A stretch of DNA of 38,439 nucleotides from Streptomyces sp. NRRL F-5630 (GTDB lineage Bacteria; Actinomycetota; Actinomycetes; Streptomycetales; Streptomycetaceae). Below the pieces are notes generated by a model. The model did no database searches and was not told the DNA's origin. It worked only from the letters and a program-made list of their open reading frames with translations. Both the position numbers and the translations under genes were made by a program. Location: contig NZ_JOGO01000057.1 in assembly GCF_000719475.1 (NCBI RefSeq), forward strand, positions 1 through 38,439. The letters are read 5' to 3'. Below are positions 25,150-33,115 of this stretch, one piece after another. How positions within the stretch are numbered: position 1 is the stretch's first letter; every line of letters starts with the position of its first letter.

Positions 25150-25383
25150 TGTGGTGACTCCTCGATGTGAGGTCCGCTGGCGCCGCCGCGCGTGTGCGGT
25201 GGCGAACGTCCCGCCCCGCGAGGGTGGATGGGGACGGTCCGGCATGAGCGTAGGACGTACGGGCCCGCGCCGCGCGGGACGTGGCGGGTATCACCCGGGA
25301 GGGTGAGAGCAGTGCGTGGCACGATGGGCGGGACGGTGTGGTCGCGCGGGTTTTCCGCGCCCGGGACCGGGGAGGGAGGAAGC

Positions 25384-26214
25384 GTGCCCAAGGTGTCCTC
25401 GCTGAGCGTCCCGTACGCCGCCTACCTCCGTGTCTACGAGCCGCTCGCCGCGTTCCCCCGGGCCGAGCGCGAGTACTGGGAGCGCTACGCGCGGAGCGCT
25501 GAACTCCCCTCCTGCCAGGACGAGTTGCGCCGCTCGCTCGCGGACCTGCTGCCCACGCCGCCGATCCCGGTGCCGGTCCACGAGAGCGGCGAGGCGTTCG
25601 TCGCCGAGGTGGACGGGGTCGTGTGCGTGTGCCCTTGGCGGACCCGGCTGCGCGGCTGGCAGGCGCTGGGCGCCCTGGCGGACGAGTTGCCGGCCCCGGT
25701 GCTGGACGCCGCGCTGCCCGAGGTCGTGCGCAAGCAGGCGATGGCTGATTTTGATCGGTGGCTCAGCCGTCATCCGGACGCGCGGCCGTGGATTCGCACG
25801 GGCCGCTGGCAGGTGCCGCTGAGCTGGTTCGCGCTCGTCGCGGACGCCGAGCGCGAGTGGCGGCCCGAGCTGCCCCGGCTCCGCTACCGCACCCCCATGG
25901 TCGAGGCCCGCCGCCGCGTCGCGCGCGGGCTCAAGGCGCTGCGGGACACGGTCGAGGAGGGCGCGCTCGTCGACGGGCTCATCGACGTGGGCAGCTGGCT
26001 GGAGGACTTCCACCCGCGCTCGCTCGTCGAGCTGGACTACGGCGGACTCGTCCACGCGCTCCCGGCGGACGGCCTGGACGAGGACCACTCGGCGGCCGAC
26101 ATGGCGGCGGCGCTCGCGGGGCTGCGGGACGACGAGCCGGAAGCGGCGGGCGAGGCGTACGGGCGGCTCGTGGAGCGGTGGCGCGCGGTGCGGGAGCGGC
26201 AGTTCGCGAACTGA
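25384..26214 (+). CDS. Conserved actinobacterial protein of unknown function
   Basis: 276 residues from GTG 25384, preceded by GGGAGGA. I recognise no domain. The protein is soluble-looking, with no signal peptide or membrane segment. Notable stretches are LSVPYAAYLRVYEPLAAFPRA (split: LSVPYAAYLRVYEP, LAAFPRA), WRTRLRGWQALGAL, SRHPDARPWIRTGRWQVPLSWF and RYRTPMVEARRRVARGL, ending in an acidic helical tail. It is rich in Trp, Arg and Glu. It sits between the divergent vdh and bldC, a position I remember as conserved in streptomycetes, which argues for a real conserved gene. Terminator at 26559-26581. Confidence 0.85.
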   Translation: MPKVSSLSVPYAAYLRVYEPLAAFPRAEREYWERYARSAELPSCQDELRRSLADLLPTPPIPVPVHESGEAFVAEVDGVVCVCPWRTRLRGWQALGALADELPAPVLDAALPEVVRKQAMADFDRWLSRHPDARPWIRTGRWQVPLSWFALVADAEREWRPELPRLRYRTPMVEARRRVARGLKALRDTVEEGALVDGLIDVGSWLEDFHPRSLVELDYGGLVHALPADGLDEDHSAADMAAALAGLRDDEPEAAGEAYGRLVERWRAVRERQFAN

Positions 26215-26276
26215 GCGCTGGGTGCGGGGACGGGCCAGAGTGGCCGCGGCGCTCTCGCGCCGGTGTCGCGCCGGCC

Positions 26277-26331
26277 CGCACGGCGCGCTCCGCACGGCGC
26301 GCTCCGCACGGCGCGCTCCGCACGGCGCTCC
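26277..26331. repeat. 14-bp tandem repeat, nearly four copies
   Basis: CGCACGGCGCGCTC repeats exactly at 26277-26290, 26291-26304 and 26305-26318; a fourth, shortened copy runs 26319-26331. It lies about 60 bp past the stop of the unknown gene and before its terminator. Confidence 0.9.
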
Positions 26332-26558
26332 GGTGCCGGTCCTCGCGGACGGTCCCGTTCTTTCTCGCGCGGTCGCACCCCCGCTGCGTACCCTGCACTC
26401 CGGCGTGCGCCGTGAACCCTTCCGAGTCCATCTCCGTGCAAGGGAGTTGACGGCTTCGTCCGGCTCGCCGCCAGATCGGGGCAAGCGGGGTGATCCGTGA
26501 TGGATCGCACGTAGAGGGCCCCTTGCGGCCTTCCCCCCTCCTCGTGTCAAAATAGGAC

Positions 26559-26581
26559 AAGGAGCCCTGCGGGGGCTCCTT
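26559..26581 (+). terminator. Terminator of the unknown gene
   Basis: Arms AAGGAGCCC (26559-26567) and GGGCTCCTT (26573-26581), 9 bp perfect, loop TGCGG. A run of A (AAAATAGGACA) on the left gives it a U-tract in the reverse direction too. Confidence 0.75.
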
Positions 26582-26812
26582 CCGTTCACTTGTGGGCGGT
26601 TTGTCATGCCTCGTCCGGGAAAGTACTTTCGTGGGGGAAGCCGCGGGCAGCGATCTTGCTGTGACTGATCGTTACGGAGGGGTAACTGTCCGCTATGGCA
26701 CGGTCCATCGGCTTCCGTCGCTGATGGCCGTCTGAGAGGGCAATTCCATCGGTTTGGCCGACGCGGCTGGACGGATGGTGTAGTTGTAGTGCCGAGGACA
26801 AGCCGTTCGTCC

Positions 26813-26900
26813 TATAACCGACTCGACCTTCGTCCGCCCATTTCGGGCAACGTGGGTCAAGGTGCAGAATTTAGAGGAATGAACCGAGAAGGTTCGGTTC
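26813..26900 (+). promoter_or_regulatory. Possible bldC promoter and leader hairpin
   Basis: TATAAC at 26813-26818 is a good -10 without a clear -35 at normal spacing; it would give a leader of about 95 nt. Within that leader GAACCGA (26881-26887) pairs with TCGGTTC (26894-26900), a 7-bp hairpin ending 4 nt before the GAGGAGG ribosome binding site, where it could affect initiation. Confidence 0.35.
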
Positions 26901-26917
26901 TCCCGAGGAGGCCGCTC

Positions 26918-27124
26918 ATGACCGCTCGCACCCCTGACGCCGAGGCCCTGCTGACCCCGGCTGAGGTCGCCACGATGTTCCGCGTCGACCCCAAGACGGT
27001 CACGCGCTGGGCGAAGGCCGGCAAGCTCACGTCGATCCGCACGCTCGGCGGGCACCGCCGTTACCGCGAGGCCGAGGTCCGCGCTCTGCTGGCGGGTATC
27101 CCCCAGCAGCGCAGCGAGTCCTGA
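26918..27124 (+). CDS. bldC: Developmental regulator BldC (MerR-type DNA-binding protein)
   Basis: 68 residues from ATG 26918, with GAGGAGG (26905-26911) upstream. BldC is a small winged-helix protein of the MerR/excisionase superfamily, with no effector domain, that delays entry into development in Streptomyces and binds DNA cooperatively at direct repeats. The sequence LLTPAEVATMFRVDPKTVTRWAKAGKLT (read as LLTPAEVATMFRVDPKTV and TRWAKAGKLT) forms the helix-turn-helix, and SIRTLGGHRRYREAEVRALL the wing and last helix. The product is essentially the known streptomycete protein at full length. It is monocistronic, with a terminator 135 bp on. Confidence 0.98.
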   Translation: MTARTPDAEALLTPAEVATMFRVDPKTVTRWAKAGKLTSIRTLGGHRRYREAEVRALLAGIPQQRSES

Positions 27125-27258
27125 CCGCGCGGCGAAAAGGGCTCTACCGGGCGTTTCGGGTCCCCAAACCCCTTCCGCTCCGCTTCACAGCTTCATATCC
27201 GACGTCGGCCGCCTGCCCCAACAGGCGTCCTTGCCGCAAGTCTTGGGTACGTCATTGG

Positions 27259-27294
27259 CCGCGCTGGGCTCCGCCGGGTCCAGCGCGGTTTTTT
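27259..27294 (+). terminator. Rho-independent terminator downstream of bldC
   Basis: Perfect 9-bp arms CCGCGCTGG (27259-27267) and CCAGCGCGG (27280-27288), then six T (27289-27294). Few Streptomyces terminators have such a T tract. It is 135 bp past bldC, leaving room for a short RNA of its own. Confidence 0.9.
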
Positions 27295-27483
27295 GTTGCC
27301 CGCGCGCCCGCGCGTGCGCCCCCTCCCTCACGGGACCGCCCGCACGGGCGGTCTCAGGGACTTCCCGGGCCGGTCCGAGTGTGCGGAAGTGTGCGGACCG
27401 GGTTGCGAGGACGGTGATCCACGGGCGTTGGCGTGGCAAAGTGTGCGGTCTTGCCGGGGGAGTATTCGGCTCTCTGCATGGCG

Positions 27484-27568
27484 GTGCAATTGCACATATT
27501 AAATTGACCCCATGTAGGCGCGGGTTAAGTCCGACCTGTTCGCGAAGAAAATACGTGACACCCGTCAC
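27484..27568 (+). promoter_or_regulatory. Orphan regulated-promoter-like cluster
   Basis: In order: the perfect palindrome GTGCAATTGCAC (27484-27495); TTGACC (27504-27509) and TAAGTC (27526-27531), a -35/-10 pair with 16-bp spacing; and the inverted repeat GTGAC-ACCC-GTCAC (27555-27568) just after the expected transcription start. No gene follows on the plus strand for over 5 kb. Confidence 0.45.
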
Positions 27569-27752
27569 ACAGCGAACTCCTTGTCACGTCCACGCACCGT
27601 GCGTTAGTGGGGCGGGGGCCTCCTTTCGCCCGGTGTCCGCGTGTTCGACGCCGTGGGAGAAGACCTATCAGCTCCACCCGCTGTGGGGGCTTCTCCCGCC
27701 GCGATATCACTCGTTGGGGGGACTTTCGTGTCCATGTGGCTCCCGGGCGCTC

Positions 27753-27789
27753 TCAGGGGCACTCAGGGGCCGTCAGGGTCCGCTCAGGG
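27753..27789. repeat. Four TCAGGG repeats at helical spacing
   Basis: TCAGGG starts at 27753, 27763, 27773 and 27784, periods of 10, 10 and 11 bp, so all four face the same side of the helix. Each lies in a slightly longer match (CTCAGGGGC-like). Confidence 0.75.
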
Positions 27790-28053
27790 ATTACTCGCGC
27801 CCAGGGCGACGGGTCAAGGCAAGTCTTGGTCAGGTGAGGGCAAGGGGTGGTCAACTACCCGCGTCCGGCTGGGCGCATACGGCTCCCGGGGGGCGCGGCG
27901 GAGTCGCGCGGGGGGCGCTCGGGGGTCACGGGGGAGGGGCGGGGCGAGTGGGAGTGGCCCGAGCGCGGGAGTGGAACCGGGCGAGCCGGGCGGCACGGCG
28001 CGTGCGAAGTCCTGGAAACCGGCTGGGGGCACGCGGGGTCGCGCGGGCGCACG

Positions 28054-28087
28054 CGAAAGGCCCGCCACCGAAGTGACGGGCCTTTCG
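28054..28087 (-). terminator. Terminator of tRNA-Asp copy 1
   Basis: 15-nt arms (28054-28068, 28073-28087; CGAAAGGCCCG at the base) with one mismatch. Read on the minus strand the loop is TTCG closed by C-G, a stable UUCG-type tetraloop. It starts 17 bp past the tRNA. Confidence 0.85.
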
Positions 28088-28103
28088 TTCTGTCTCTCTA
28101 CTG

Positions 28104-28178
28104 CGGTCCTGACGGGATTTGAACCCGCGGCCTCCACCTTGACAGGGTGGCGAGCACTCCAAACTGCTCCACAGGACC
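28104..28178 (-). tRNA. tRNA-Asp (anticodon GUC), copy 1
   Basis: 75 nt with discriminator G. Acceptor GGTCCTG/CAGGACC, anticodon stem CCACC/GGTGG with loop CTGTCAA, T arm GCGGG-TTCAAAT-CCCGT. Identical to the copy in the cluster at 35482-35556. Transcribed alone, 100 bp downstream of hrpA. Confidence 0.98.
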
Positions 28179-28278
28179 AGAAGCGGCGCCTTCTCGGTGT
28201 GTCCACCGCGCTGGGCTGCGAGAAGGACTCTACAGCAGCCCGGGGTCCTGGTCGAACTCGCTGTCCGTGAGCGTCCGC

Positions 28279-31200
28279 TCACGGCGCCGCGGCGTCGATC
28301 GCCTTCACGATCCGCTTGTCCGAGACCGGGTACGCCGTGCCGAGCGCGTGCGCGAAGTAGCTGACCCGCAGCTCCTCCACCATCCACCGGATGTCCCGCG
28401 CCGCCTGCGGCACCGGCCGCCCCGCGGGGAACTGCTCCAGGAGCCACAGGTACTCGTCGCGCATCTCGCGGACCTTCTCCATCCGCGTCGTGTCCCGCTG
28501 CGCGTTCGCCGGCATCTGCTGCAGGCGCCGGTCCACGGCCCGCAGATAGCGCAGCAGATCGGAGAGCCGCATCAGCCCGGCCTCCGTCACGAAGCCCGGG
28601 TGCACCAGTGCGTCGAGCTGTTCGCGGACATCCGCCAGGTTCGCGAGCAGCGCGGGGGAACGGGTGCTTTTCAGCCGTCTTTCGCACGCCTGCCAGGCGG
28701 CCACGACCTGCTGCACGGCGGCCACCGCGTTGACGGTCGTGTCCACGATCCCGGCCCGTACGAACTCGTACAGCTTCCGGTACCCCGCCTCGTCCCACGC
28801 CGGGCCGCCCGCGCGCTCGATGAGCCGGTCCGCCGCAGCCGTCGCGCAGTCCGCGAAGAGCGCCTGCATCGATCCGTGCGGGTTCGCCGAGAGCGCGAGC
28901 TTCTGCGGGTTGGTGAGCTTGTCCTGCGCGAACTTCGCGGGATTCACCGGGATGTTGCGCAGGATGAGCCGCCGCGTCCCGCGCCACATCGCCGCGCGCT
29001 GCTCCTCCTCGCTGTCGAAGAGCCGCACCCCGACCGTGTCGCCCTCGTCCACGAGCGCCGGGTACGCCTTCACCGGCTGCCCGCCGCGCCGCGTCTCGAA
29101 GACCTTGCTCAGCGTCCCGAGGTCCCCCCAGTCCGTGAGCCCCTTCTGCTCGACCGACACCTGCCCCGTACGCTCCGCGCTCGCCGCCGCGGCCCGCGAG
29201 AGCGCCTGCCGCGCCTTGGGGCGCAGCCGGTCGCGCAGCGCGTCGAGATCCTTGTCCTCGGCGAGCCGCCTGCGTCGCTCGTCGACGATCCGGAACGTGA
29301 TCTTGAGGTGGTCGGGCACCTTCGCGACGTCGAAGTCCTCGGCCGTGACCGGCACGCCGACCATCTGCTGAAGTCCCTTGGCGAGCGCGGTCGTCAGCGG
29401 CGCGCTCAGGGGACTCGCCGTCGCCAGGAAGCGCCGCGCGAAGTTCGGCGCCGGCACGTAGTTGCGCCGGATCGGCTTGGGGAGCGAGCGGATCAGCTCC
29501 GTCACGACCTCCTCGCGCAGCCCAGGGATCTGCCAGTCGAAGCCCTCCGACGTGACCTGGTTGAGCACCTGGAGCGGTACGTGCACGGTCACGCCGTCCG
29601 CGTCCGCGCCCGGCTCGAACTGGTACGTCACGCGGAAGTCGAGCGCTCCCTGCCGCCACCGGTCCGGGTAGTCGTCCTTGGTGATGCCCTGCGCCGCCTC
29701 CGTGAGCAGCATCGACCGCTCGAAGTCGAGGAGTTCGGGCTCCTCCTGCCGCTTGCGCTTCCACCACGAGTCGAAGTGCGCGCCCGAGACGACGTGGGCG
29801 GGCACCCGCTCGTCGTAGAAGTCGTACAGCGCCTCGTCGTCCACGACGATGCCGCGCCTGCGCGCCCGGTGCTCCAGCTCCTCGACCTCGGTGAGCAAGC
29901 GCCTGTTGTCCGCGAAGAACTTGTGGTGCGTACGCCAGTCGCCCTCGACGAGCGCGTTGCGGATGAACAGCTCGCGGGAGACCTCCGGGTCGATGCGCCC
30001 GTAGTTGACCTTGCGCTGCGCCGCGAGCGTCACGCCGTACAGCGTCACCTTCTCGTACGCCATCACGGCCGCCTGGTCCTTCTCCCAGTGCGGTTCGCTG
30101 TACGTGCGCTTGACGAGGTGCGCGCCGAGCCGCTCGGCCCACTCCGGCTCGATCCGCGCGTTGACGCGCGCCCACAGCCGCGAGGTCTCCACCAGCTCCG
30201 CGGACATCACGTACCGCGGCGGCTTCTTGAAGAGCGCCGAGCCGGGGAACACCGCGAACTTCGCGCCGCGCGCGCCGAGGTACTCGTTCCCGCCGCCGCG
30301 CCGCTTCTCCTTCGCCTGCTGCGCGGCGTCCTTGGCAGCGGACTCCTTCACGTCCTTCATGCCGATGTGCGAGAGGAGCCCCGCGAGCAGCGAGACGTGC
30401 ACCTGCTCGGGCGGTGAGTCGTCCGTGTTGACGTGCAGGCCGAGCTGCTGTGCCACGGAGCGGATCTGCGCGTAGATGTCCTGCCACTCCCTGATCCGCA
30501 GGTAGTTCAGGAACTCGTTCTTGCACATCCGGCGGAAGGCCGAGGACGACAGGGCCTTCTGCTGCTCGCGGATGTACGTCCACAGGTTGAGGAAGGCGAG
30601 GAAGTCGCTCGTCTCGTCCTTGAAGCGGGCGTGGAACTGGTCGGCCTGCGCCTGCTTCTCGCTCGGCCGCTCGCGCGGGTCCTGGAGCGAGAGCGCCGCG
30701 GCGATCACCATGACCTCGCGCACGCACCCGTTGCGGTCCGCCTCCAGGACCATGCGCGCCAGCCGCGGGTCCACGGGAAGCTGCGCGAGCCTGCGGCCCG
30801 TCTGCGTGAGCCGCTTGCGCTGGTCCTTCTGCTCCGGGTCGAGCGCGCCGAGCTCCTGGAGGAGTTGCACGCCGTCCCGGATGTTGCGGTGGTCCGGCGG
30901 GTCGATGAAGGGGAACTTCTCGATCTCGCCGAGCCCGGCCGAGGTCATCTGGAGGATCACGGACGCCAGGTTCGTACGGAGGATCTCCGCGTCCGTGAAC
31001 TCGGGGCGCGCCTCGAAGTCCTCCTCCGAGTACAGCCGGACGCAGATGCCGTCCGAGGTACGACCGCAGCGGCCCTTGCGCTGGTTCGCGCTCGCCTGCG
31101 AGATCGCCTCGATGGGCAGCCGCTGCACCTTCGTACGGGCGCTGTAGCGCGAGATGCGCGCCGTGCCCGGGTCGATCACGTACTTGATGCCGGGCACGGT

Positions 31201-32283
31201 CAGGCTCGTCTCGGCGACGTTCGTCGCGAGGACGATACGGCGCGCGCTGTCGCCCGGCGCCCGCTTGAAGACGCGGTTCTGCTCCGCGTGCGAGAGCCGC
31301 GCGTACAGCGGCAGGACCTCGGTGAAGGGGAACTTCCTCTTCTCCAGCGCGTCGGCCGTGTCCCTGATCTCGCGCTCCCCGGAGAGGAACACGAGGATGT
31401 CGCCGCTCGGCTCGCGGCGCAGTTCCTCGACCGCGTCGATGATCGCGGTGGTCTGGTCGCGGTCGGGCTCCTCGCTGTCCTCGGCGAGCAGCGGCCGGTA
31501 GCGCACCTCGACCGGGTACGTACGGCCCGAGACCTCGACGATCGGGGCGTCGCCGAAGTGCCGCGAGAAGCGCTCGGGGTCGATCGTCGCCGAGGTGATG
31601 ATCACCTTGAGGTCGGGGCGCCGGGGCAGGAGCTGGGCGAGGTAGCCGAGGAGGAAGTCGATGTTGAGGCTGCGCTCGTGCGCCTCGTCGATGATGATCG
31701 TGTCGTACGCGCGCAGCTCGCGGTCCGTCTGGATCTCGGCGAGCAGGATGCCGTCCGTCATCAGCTTGACGTACGTCCCGCGGCTGACCTGGTCCGTGAA
31801 GCGGACCTTCCAGCCGACCGCTTCGCCGAGCGGCGTGTCCAGTTCGCTCGCGACGCGCTCGGCGACGGTACGGGCCGCGAGCCGGCGCGGCTGCGTGTGG
31901 CCGATCATGCCGCGTACGCCGCGGCCCAGTTCCAGGCAGAGCTTGGGGATCTGCGTCGTCTTGCCCGAGCCGGTCTCGCCCGCGACGATCACGACCTGGT
32001 TCTCGCGGATCGCCTCCGCGATGTCGTCCTTCTTCGCGCTGACCGGGAGCTGGGGCGGGTAGCTGACCTCGGGCACGTGCGCGGCGCGCTCGGCGAGCCG
32101 CTCCTCGGCCTTGGCGATCTCCGCCTCGATCTCGGCGAGTACGGCGCTTCTCGCCTCCGGCTTGCGCACCCGGCGGGTGCCTTCGAGCCTGCGGCCGAGC
32201 CGCTGGGCGTCGCGCGGCGCGAGGAGCGCGAGTCGGGGCGCGAGGTCCGCGCTGGTGGGGGCGGGTGCAGGCGAAGTGGACAT
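28279..32283 (-). CDS. hrpA: DEAH-box ATP-dependent RNA helicase HrpA
   Basis: 1,334 residues from ATG 32283, with GGAAG upstream. HrpA is a cytosolic DEAH-box helicase; in other bacteria it resolves stalled ribosomes and processes mRNA. Motif I is GETGSGKT (102-109), motif Ia TQPRRLAA, motif II DEAH (199-202), motif III SAT (231-233), then in the second RecA domain VLATNVAETSLTVPGIKYVID and QASANQRKGRCGRTSDG (motif VI). The long C-terminal part contains the HA2/OB-fold region and the HrpA-specific extension, so the gene is full length. It seems to be monocistronic; MarR lies 251 bp upstream in the same orientation. Confidence 0.96.
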   Translation of the reverse strand: MSTSPAPAPTSADLAPRLALLAPRDAQRLGRRLEGTRRVRKPEARSAVLAEIEAEIAKAEERLAERAAHVPEVSYPPQLPVSAKKDDIAEAIRENQVVIVAGETGSGKTTQIPKLCLELGRGVRGMIGHTQPRRLAARTVAERVASELDTPLGEAVGWKVRFTDQVSRGTYVKLMTDGILLAEIQTDRELRAYDTIIIDEAHERSLNIDFLLGYLAQLLPRRPDLKVIITSATIDPERFSRHFGDAPIVEVSGRTYPVEVRYRPLLAEDSEEPDRDQTTAIIDAVEELRREPSGDILVFLSGEREIRDTADALEKRKFPFTEVLPLYARLSHAEQNRVFKRAPGDSARRIVLATNVAETSLTVPGIKYVIDPGTARISRYSARTKVQRLPIEAISQASANQRKGRCGRTSDGICVRLYSEEDFEARPEFTDAEILRTNLASVILQMTSAGLGEIEKFPFIDPPDHRNIRDGVQLLQELGALDPEQKDQRKRLTQTGRRLAQLPVDPRLARMVLEADRNGCVREVMVIAAALSLQDPRERPSEKQAQADQFHARFKDETSDFLAFLNLWTYIREQQKALSSSAFRRMCKNEFLNYLRIREWQDIYAQIRSVAQQLGLHVNTDDSPPEQVHVSLLAGLLSHIGMKDVKESAAKDAAQQAKEKRRGGGNEYLGARGAKFAVFPGSALFKKPPRYVMSAELVETSRLWARVNARIEPEWAERLGAHLVKRTYSEPHWEKDQAAVMAYEKVTLYGVTLAAQRKVNYGRIDPEVSRELFIRNALVEGDWRTHHKFFADNRRLLTEVEELEHRARRRGIVVDDEALYDFYDERVPAHVVSGAHFDSWWKRKRQEEPELLDFERSMLLTEAAQGITKDDYPDRWRQGALDFRVTYQFEPGADADGVTVHVPLQVLNQVTSEGFDWQIPGLREEVVTELIRSLPKPIRRNYVPAPNFARRFLATASPLSAPLTTALAKGLQQMVGVPVTAEDFDVAKVPDHLKITFRIVDERRRRLAEDKDLDALRDRLRPKARQALSRAAAASAERTGQVSVEQKGLTDWGDLGTLSKVFETRRGGQPVKAYPALVDEGDTVGVRLFDSEEEQRAAMWRGTRRLILRNIPVNPAKFAQDKLTNPQKLALSANPHGSMQALFADCATAAADRLIERAGGPAWDEAGYRKLYEFVRAGIVDTTVNAVAAVQQVVAAWQACERRLKSTRSPALLANLADVREQLDALVHPGFVTEAGLMRLSDLLRYLRAVDRRLQQMPANAQRDTTRMEKVREMRDEYLWLLEQFPAGRPVPQAARDIRWMVEELRVSYFAHALGTAYPVSDKRIVKAIDAAAP

Positions 32284-32534
32284 ACCACTTCCAGTATCGC
32301 ACCCGCCGCACGGGCGCGGCGAGGGGTTATCGGCGGGGGCGCCTCGCCGGAGGGCGGGGGCGCGCGGTGGGCGCGGGCGGCGCCCCGGCGCGGCGGGGAC
32401 GGCCGCCGGGTGCGCGAGGCTGCCGCGGCGGGCGGCGACCGGCCGGCACGTCGGTGCCCTGTCCGGCCCGTCGGCCCTGAACGCCGGTGGTCGCGGCCCG
32501 CGAGCGGCGCCGCTGAGCAGCGGAGGGGCGGCGT

Positions 32535-32990
32535 TCAGTCGCGCAGGTGCCGGCCGACCCTGCCGAGCCCGGTGGCCAGCGCGTCCAACTCGGTGGGGTC
32601 GAGGACGTCGATGAGGGCCTCGCGCACCGCGGCGACGTGGCCGGGGGCGGCCTTCTTCAGGGTCTTGTCGCCCTGCTCCGTCAGGACGGCGAACACCCCG
32701 CGATCGTCGGTGGCGCAGGAGCGGCGCCGTACCAGGCCCCGCTTCTCCAACTGGCCGACCTGGTAGGTCAGGCCGCTCTTGGAGGTGATGAGCCGGTGCG
32801 CCAGCTCCGTCATGCGTAGCTCCTGGTCCGGCGACGCGGCGAGCAGAACGAGGATCTCGTACTGCGTGTGGGAGAGGCCCTCACTGTCCTTGAGCTGCTG
32901 CTCCAAGTACCGGTTGACGCGGTTGCTCGCCTCCAGGAATCCCGTCCAGGCCGCCATCTCCCGCTCGTTCAGCCATCGCGTGTCGTCCAT
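32535..32990 (-). CDS. MarR-family transcriptional regulator
   Basis: 151 residues from ATG 32990. A winged-helix dimer: helix-turn-helix about 58-85 (ELRMTELAHRLITSKSGLTYQVGQLEKRGLV, read as RMTELAHRLITSKSG and LTYQVGQLEKRGLV) and wing RRRSCATDDRGVFAVLT (88-104) with the conserved D-x-R. C96 is not followed by clear partner cysteines, though C92 is near, so a redox switch is possible but unproven. The start has no good ribosome binding site but has TAGAAT exactly 6 nt upstream, so the mRNA is probably leaderless. Divergent from doxX, with two matching operators between; it probably represses both. Confidence 0.92.
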   Translation of the reverse strand: MDDTRWLNEREMAAWTGFLEASNRVNRYLEQQLKDSEGLSHTQYEILVLLAASPDQELRMTELAHRLITSKSGLTYQVGQLEKRGLVRRRSCATDDRGVFAVLTEQGDKTLKKAAPGHVAAVREALIDVLDPTELDALATGLGRVGRHLRD

Positions 32991-32996
32991 CCCGCC

Positions 32997-33057
32997 ATTC
33001 TAAGCGGTTGTTCATATTTGAACGATCCGCTACGGTCATGCCCGTTCGCATGTGAAC
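32997..33057. promoter_or_regulatory. marR-doxX divergent promoters with two operators
   Basis: Two 14-bp inverted repeats of the same design, GTTCATATTTGAAC (33010-33023) and GTTCGCATGTGAAC (33044-33057), centres 34 bp apart (consensus GTTCNNATNTGAAC). On the minus strand TAGAAT (33002-32997) ends 6 nt before marR. On the plus strand TTGTTC-N17-TACGGT (33008-33013, 33031-33036) fits a doxX promoter; operator 1 overlaps its -35 and operator 2 lies just past the start of transcription. Confidence 0.7.
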
Positions 33058-33115
33058 CACCTCTCTCGGGCACCGCATCGCCGCGGCACGCCCTCCCCCC
33101 ACCCAGGGAGTCACC

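Larger units (their letters stand above)
26215..26917. other. Long gap upstream of bldC
   Basis: 703 bp, with marked drop in GC towards its right half. Contents: 14-bp tandem repeats (26277-26331), a terminator (26559-26581), the inverted repeat GTTAC-N6-GTAAC (26671-26686), a TATAAC hexamer (26813-26818) and a 7-bp hairpin in the probable bldC leader (26881-26900). No gene on either strand has a ribosome binding site and codon use to support it. Confidence 0.65.
27125..28103. other. Gap of 979 bp downstream of bldC
   Basis: Contains the T-tailed terminator (27259-27294), a promoter-like cluster with palindromes (27484-27568), a hairpin with arms GGGAGAAG/CTTCTCCC (27655-27662, 27690-27697), four phased TCAGGG repeats (27753-27789) and the terminator of tRNA-Asp (28054-28087). 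Around 27480-27530 it is far more AT-rich than the genome. Reading frames here use CTA, TCA, ATA and TTA codons, unlike Streptomyces genes, and run into the tRNA, so I call none. Confidence 0.7.

Noticed and set aside
26277..26331. CRISPR array
   Set aside because: The units are 14 bp and directly adjacent, with no spacers and no cas genes. It is a simple tandem repeat.
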